In this document: piece by piece, positions 40,113 through 42,764 of the stretch
Position numbering within the stretch: the stretch's first letter is position 1
Layout of the letters: each line of letters starts with the position of its first letter
Origin: Streptomyces europaeiscabiei
GTDB lineage: Bacteria; Actinomycetota; Actinomycetes; Streptomycetales; Streptomycetaceae
Reading direction: 5' to 3'
Assembly: GCF_001550375.1 (NCBI RefSeq)
Contig: NZ_LRTR01000662.1
Coordinates: 1-42,764 of the forward strand
Length of the DNA stretch: 42,764 bases
The notes under the pieces: generated by a model
Seen by the model: the letters and a program-made list of their open reading frames with translations, nothing else
What the model was told of the DNA's origin: nothing
The model's database searches: none
Program-made: the position numbers and the translations under genes

Positions 40113-42125
40113 ATGTCCCAGGACGTGGGCGAACGGGCGGTAAACCCGCAGCCGGCGGCGGGGCACCGACACAGGGTGCGCGTTTCCATCGGCGCGCTGT
40201 TGCTCGGCATGCTGATCTCGGCACTCGACCAGACCATTGTCTCCACCGCGCTGCCGACGATCGTCAGCGACCTCGGCGGGATGAGCCATCTGTCCTGGGT
40301 CGTCACCGCCTACCTGCTCGCCTCGACCGCGGCGACCCCCTTGTGGGGCAAGCTCGGCGACCAGTACGGGCGCAAGAGGCTCTTCCAGGCCGCAATCGTG
40401 ATCTTCCTGATCGGATCCGCGCTGTGCGGTCTGGCGCAGGACATGTCCCAACTGATCGCCTTCCGCGCGCTGCAGGGACTCGGTGGCGGTGGCCTGATGG
40501 TCCTGTCGATGGCGATCGTGGGCGACATCGTGCCGCCTCGGGACCGGGGCCGCTACCAGGGCCTGTTCGGTGCTGTCTTCGGCGCGACCAGCGTCCTGGG
40601 GCCGCTGCTCGGCGGGCTGTTCGTGGACCAGTTGAGCTGGCGATGGGTCTTCTACATCAACCTGCCCGTCGGTGCCGTCGCCCTGCTCGTGATCGCCGCC
40701 ACGCTGCGGATCCCGGTCCGGGCCGAGAAACACCGGATCGACTACCTCGGTACGGTCCTCATCGCGGCCGTCGCCACCTGCCTGATCCTCGTGACTTCGC
40801 TCGGCGGCAGAACCTGGGGATGGACGTCGGTCCCGCTGATCGGTACCGCCGTCCTGGGCGCCGTACTGCTCATGTGGTTCCTGTTCGTCGAGCGCAGGGC
40901 CGCCGAGCCGGTGCTTCCGCTGAAGCTGTTCCGGATCCGTACGTTCGCGCTCTCCTCGGCGATCAGCTTCGTGATCGGCTTCGCGATGTTCGGCGCGATG
41001 ACCTATCTGCCGACGTTCCTGCAGGTCGTGCGAGGTGTGTCGCCCACCATGTCGGGTGTGCACATGCTGCCGATGGTGCTCGGACTACTGCTGACGTCCA
41101 CGATGTCGGGCCAGATCGTCTCGCGAACGGGACGCTGGAAGATCTTCCCGGTGCTCGGCACCGCCTGCACCGCGGTCGGGCTGTTGCTCCTGCACCGGCT
41201 CGATGAGTCCTCCGGCGACATCGAGATGAGCCTGTACTTCTTCGTCTTCGGCCTCGGCCTCGGCCTCGTCATGCAGGTGCTCGTACTGATCGTGCAGAAC
41301 GCGGTGTCGTACGAGGATCTGGGCGTCGCCACCTCGGGGGTCACGTTCTTCCGGTCCATCGGCTCGGCATTCGGTGTCGCCGTCTTCGGCACGATCTTCA
41401 CCAGCAGGCTCGACGACAAACTGCGCGGCGCCTTCACCGGCACGGCGCCGCCGGAGACGGCCGCCGCGCTCGAAGCCGACCCGCGTGCCATCGCCGAACT
41501 CCCGCCCACACTGCGCCCGCCCGCGCTGCACGCGTACGCCACCTCGATCACCGATGTGTTCCTCTACGCCGCCCCGATCGTCCTGCTCGGCTTCGCGCTG
41601 GCCTGGCTGCTCAAGGAGGACAGGCTGCGCGGCTCGGTCACCGAGCCCGACCTCGCGCAGACCATCGGCGCCCACCCCGTGCACCGCTCCTCCCGCGAGG
41701 AGATGCAGCGGGCCCTGTCCGTACTCGGGTCGCGGGAGGGACGGCGCGGCATCTACGAGAAGATCACCGCCAAGGCCGGATACGACCTGCTGCCCGCCTC
41801 CAGCTGGCTGCTGCTGCGGGCACTGCGGCCGGAAAGGTCGCTGTCGCCGATACGACTCGCTGAGTACAGCCATGTGCCGCTGCCTGTGATTCAGGCTGCC
41901 TTGCAGCAGATCGAGCTGGAGCATCTGGCCACGCGCGAGGGCATGGACCTGGTGTTGACCGACGCGGGGCACGAGGCTGCGGCAAGGCTTTCGGCGGCGC
42001 GTGAGGACTCCTTCGCGGAACTGCTCGGCGACTGGTGGGGGCCCGACCGGTCCACGGACCTGGTCGAGCTGGTCGAGGACCTGACGTCACAGCTGCCGGG
42101 CTCGAACAACGGGCGAGCGGGCTGA
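40113..42125 (+). CDS. DHA2-family MFS drug exporter with C-terminal winged-helix-like domain
   Basis: 670-aa exporter, ATG at 40113 with AGGAGG 5 nt upstream. Fourteen hydrophobic segments in residues 20-520. Motif D-type ALDQTIVSTALPTIVSDLGG; motif A GKLGDQYGRKRLF; motif C region FGATSVLGPLLGGLFVDQLS; SGVTFFRSIGSAFGVAVFGT. The last 130 residues are soluble: REEMQRALSVLGSREGRRGI, ASSWLLLRALRPERSLSPIR, PVIQAALQQIELEHLATREG and MDLVLTDAGHEAAARL, which look like a MarR-type winged helix. Such a tail is known in some actinobacterial DHA2 proteins. Two operator copies upstream put it in the MmyB regulon as the main efflux pump. Confidence 0.92.
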   Translation: MSQDVGERAVNPQPAAGHRHRVRVSIGALLLGMLISALDQTIVSTALPTIVSDLGGMSHLSWVVTAYLLASTAATPLWGKLGDQYGRKRLFQAAIVIFLIGSALCGLAQDMSQLIAFRALQGLGGGGLMVLSMAIVGDIVPPRDRGRYQGLFGAVFGATSVLGPLLGGLFVDQLSWRWVFYINLPVGAVALLVIAATLRIPVRAEKHRIDYLGTVLIAAVATCLILVTSLGGRTWGWTSVPLIGTAVLGAVLLMWFLFVERRAAEPVLPLKLFRIRTFALSSAISFVIGFAMFGAMTYLPTFLQVVRGVSPTMSGVHMLPMVLGLLLTSTMSGQIVSRTGRWKIFPVLGTACTAVGLLLLHRLDESSGDIEMSLYFFVFGLGLGLVMQVLVLIVQNAVSYEDLGVATSGVTFFRSIGSAFGVAVFGTIFTSRLDDKLRGAFTGTAPPETAAALEADPRAIAELPPTLRPPALHAYATSITDVFLYAAPIVLLGFALAWLLKEDRLRGSVTEPDLAQTIGAHPVHRSSREEMQRALSVLGSREGRRGIYEKITAKAGYDLLPASSWLLLRALRPERSLSPIRLAEYSHVPLPVIQAALQQIELEHLATREGMDLVLTDAGHEAAARLSAAREDSFAELLGDWWGPDRSTDLVELVEDLTSQLPGSNNGRAG

Positions 42126-42265
42126 ATGCTGCAGGGGTGCCTCACGTGCACCGTTCCGGGTGGCGGACAACCGCCAGGTAACCCGCCATTGGCCCTGGGT
42201 TCGAAGGAGCCCTTCGTCGCACTGCCGTATCGGCAGACATGCCGCCGGTCAGGGCAAGCTGTGAG

Positions 42266-42319
42266 GGGTAGGAGATTTTCCCCTCCCTATCGCTCTCCGG
42301 GTAGGCGATTCTGCCCTTC
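42266..42319. promoter_or_regulatory. two variant operator copies (sites h and i), 33 bp apart
   Basis: GGGTAGGAGATTTTCCCCTC (from 42266) and GGGTAGGCGATTCTGCCCTT (from 42299) match each other at 17 of 21 positions and share the GATT core with C-rich right arm of the MmyB sites, but spacing of the left arm differs. Spacing is three helical turns. They precede only the pectinesterase remnant, so the gene they served is probably lost. 42126-42265 shows nothing recognisable. Confidence 0.45.
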
Positions 42320-42421
42320 GAGGCCGACGGAAAAGTGCGCTCATGGCCATTGCCGTTCGGCCTGACAGGGGGACGGGTCACGGCACGCTGATGTACGGCG
42401 ACACGACTGGACCCACCCGCG

Positions 42422-42667
42422 GCGACAGCCAAGCCCCAGACGGTGATCCGTGACACCGAGTTGCCCGCCGGGGACACGACCAGGCAACCCTGGACCGACA
42501 TGACCCCCGACTACTCCTGGCGGAACGCCCGGCTCTTCGAATACCACAACTCCGGCCCCGGAGCCGGCGTGAACTCCAACCGGCCGCAGCTCACCGACGC
42601 ACAGGCCAGTGACTACACCGTGGAGAAGTACCTGGCCGGTACCGACGGATGGAACCCGGTCCGGTGA
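42422..42667 (+). pseudogene. C-terminal fragment of a pectinesterase (carbohydrate esterase family 8)
   Basis: The frame reads KPQTVIRDTELPAG, then QPWTDMTPDYSWRNARLFEY, HNSGPGAGVNSNRPQLTDAQ, ASDYTVEKYLAGTDGWNPVR and a stop. This is the conserved end of CE8 pectinesterases (YRNTGPGA, RPQL-DAQA, YLAGTDGW-PV), the right-handed beta-helix enzymes that demethylate pectin. The catalytic Asp/Gln/Arg region and signal peptide are absent; the in-frame GTG at 42443 has no Shine-Dalgarno. The break lies near 42420. Confidence 0.7.
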
Positions 42668-42742
42668 ACGCGGCGGAGCTGACAGGCACTCCACCCACCA
42701 CCGGTCGCCCCGTCCGCGTGGCGGGGTGAACAACGGCGGGGC

Positions 42743-42764
42743 CGCGACGGCACACACCGTCGCG
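42743..42764 (+). terminator. hairpin at the right window edge
   Basis: CGCGACGG, loop CACACA, CCGTCGCG: perfect 8-bp stem that may extend beyond the window. It probably terminates the pectinesterase transcript. Confidence 0.5.

Noticed and set aside
1..42764. Search by eye for rRNA, tRNA, CRISPR arrays, intact insertion sequences, phage genes or replication origins.
   Set aside because: No supporting sequence was seen; only one transposase remnant is present.

Overview
The window reads as chromosomal DNA of a high-GC actinobacterium, most likely a Streptomyces or close relative. The evidence is very high GC with G/C-rich third codon positions, DesK/NarL-type sensor kinase and response regulator pairs, many MarR/TetR/XRE regulators beside the enzymes they probably control, Tat signal peptides, and several regulator genes with a -10 box only 6-7 nt before the start codon (leaderless transcription). 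Many decayed genes suggest an accessory or chromosome-arm location; that is inference. No rRNA, tRNA, CRISPR array or intact insertion sequence was seen.

Layout. 1-3.4 kb: an ABC export ATPase running off the left edge, a tiny coupled membrane ORF, a divergent kinase/regulator pair, then a frameshifted DUF4333-type gene abutting an AraC-family scrap. 3.4-6.5 kb: two paralogous MarR regulators around an ABC-2-like membrane protein with a striking double operator, then a TetR regulator. 6.4-13.2 kb: VOC protein, broken SnoaL-like gene, aromatic-hydroxylase-type FAD monooxygenase, TetR, quinone oxidoreductase, MarR, and a Tat-exported HbpS/GlcG-like protein behind three operators. 13.4-18.5 kb: a heavily mutated adenylation gene with a membrane-domain remnant, an aldo/keto reductase divergent from a LuxR-like regulator, an ISL3-type transposase scrap, and a MarR gene. 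19.1-23 kb: an ABC-2 exporter pair followed by a second kinase/regulator pair. 23-28.2 kb: a four-gene molybdenum hydroxylase operon in the same order as E. coli paoABCD. 28.8-30.8 kb: a truncated IclR regulator divergent from a C-terminally broken FAD monooxygenase.

30.7-42.7 kb is the most interesting part. An XRE/MmyB-type regulator is surrounded by an alpha/beta hydrolase, a WrbA-like flavoprotein, a SnoaL-like protein, a DJ-1/PfpI protein with an in-frame amber stop, a zinc-free quinone oxidoreductase, an SDR with a coupled 48-aa ORF, and two MFS exporters. An 18-bp dyad close to GGGGANAGATTCNTCCCC recurs in front of most of these transcription units and of the regulator itself, so the region looks like one local regulon for redox or electrophile handling and efflux. 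It also holds wreckage: a piece of a second MmyB gene, a piece of G6PDH fused in frame to an MFS gene, an MFS 3' end whose three conserved Trp codons all read TGA, and a pectinesterase 3' end behind two variant operator copies.

Functional names rest on motif recognition by eye; no database or alignment search was run.
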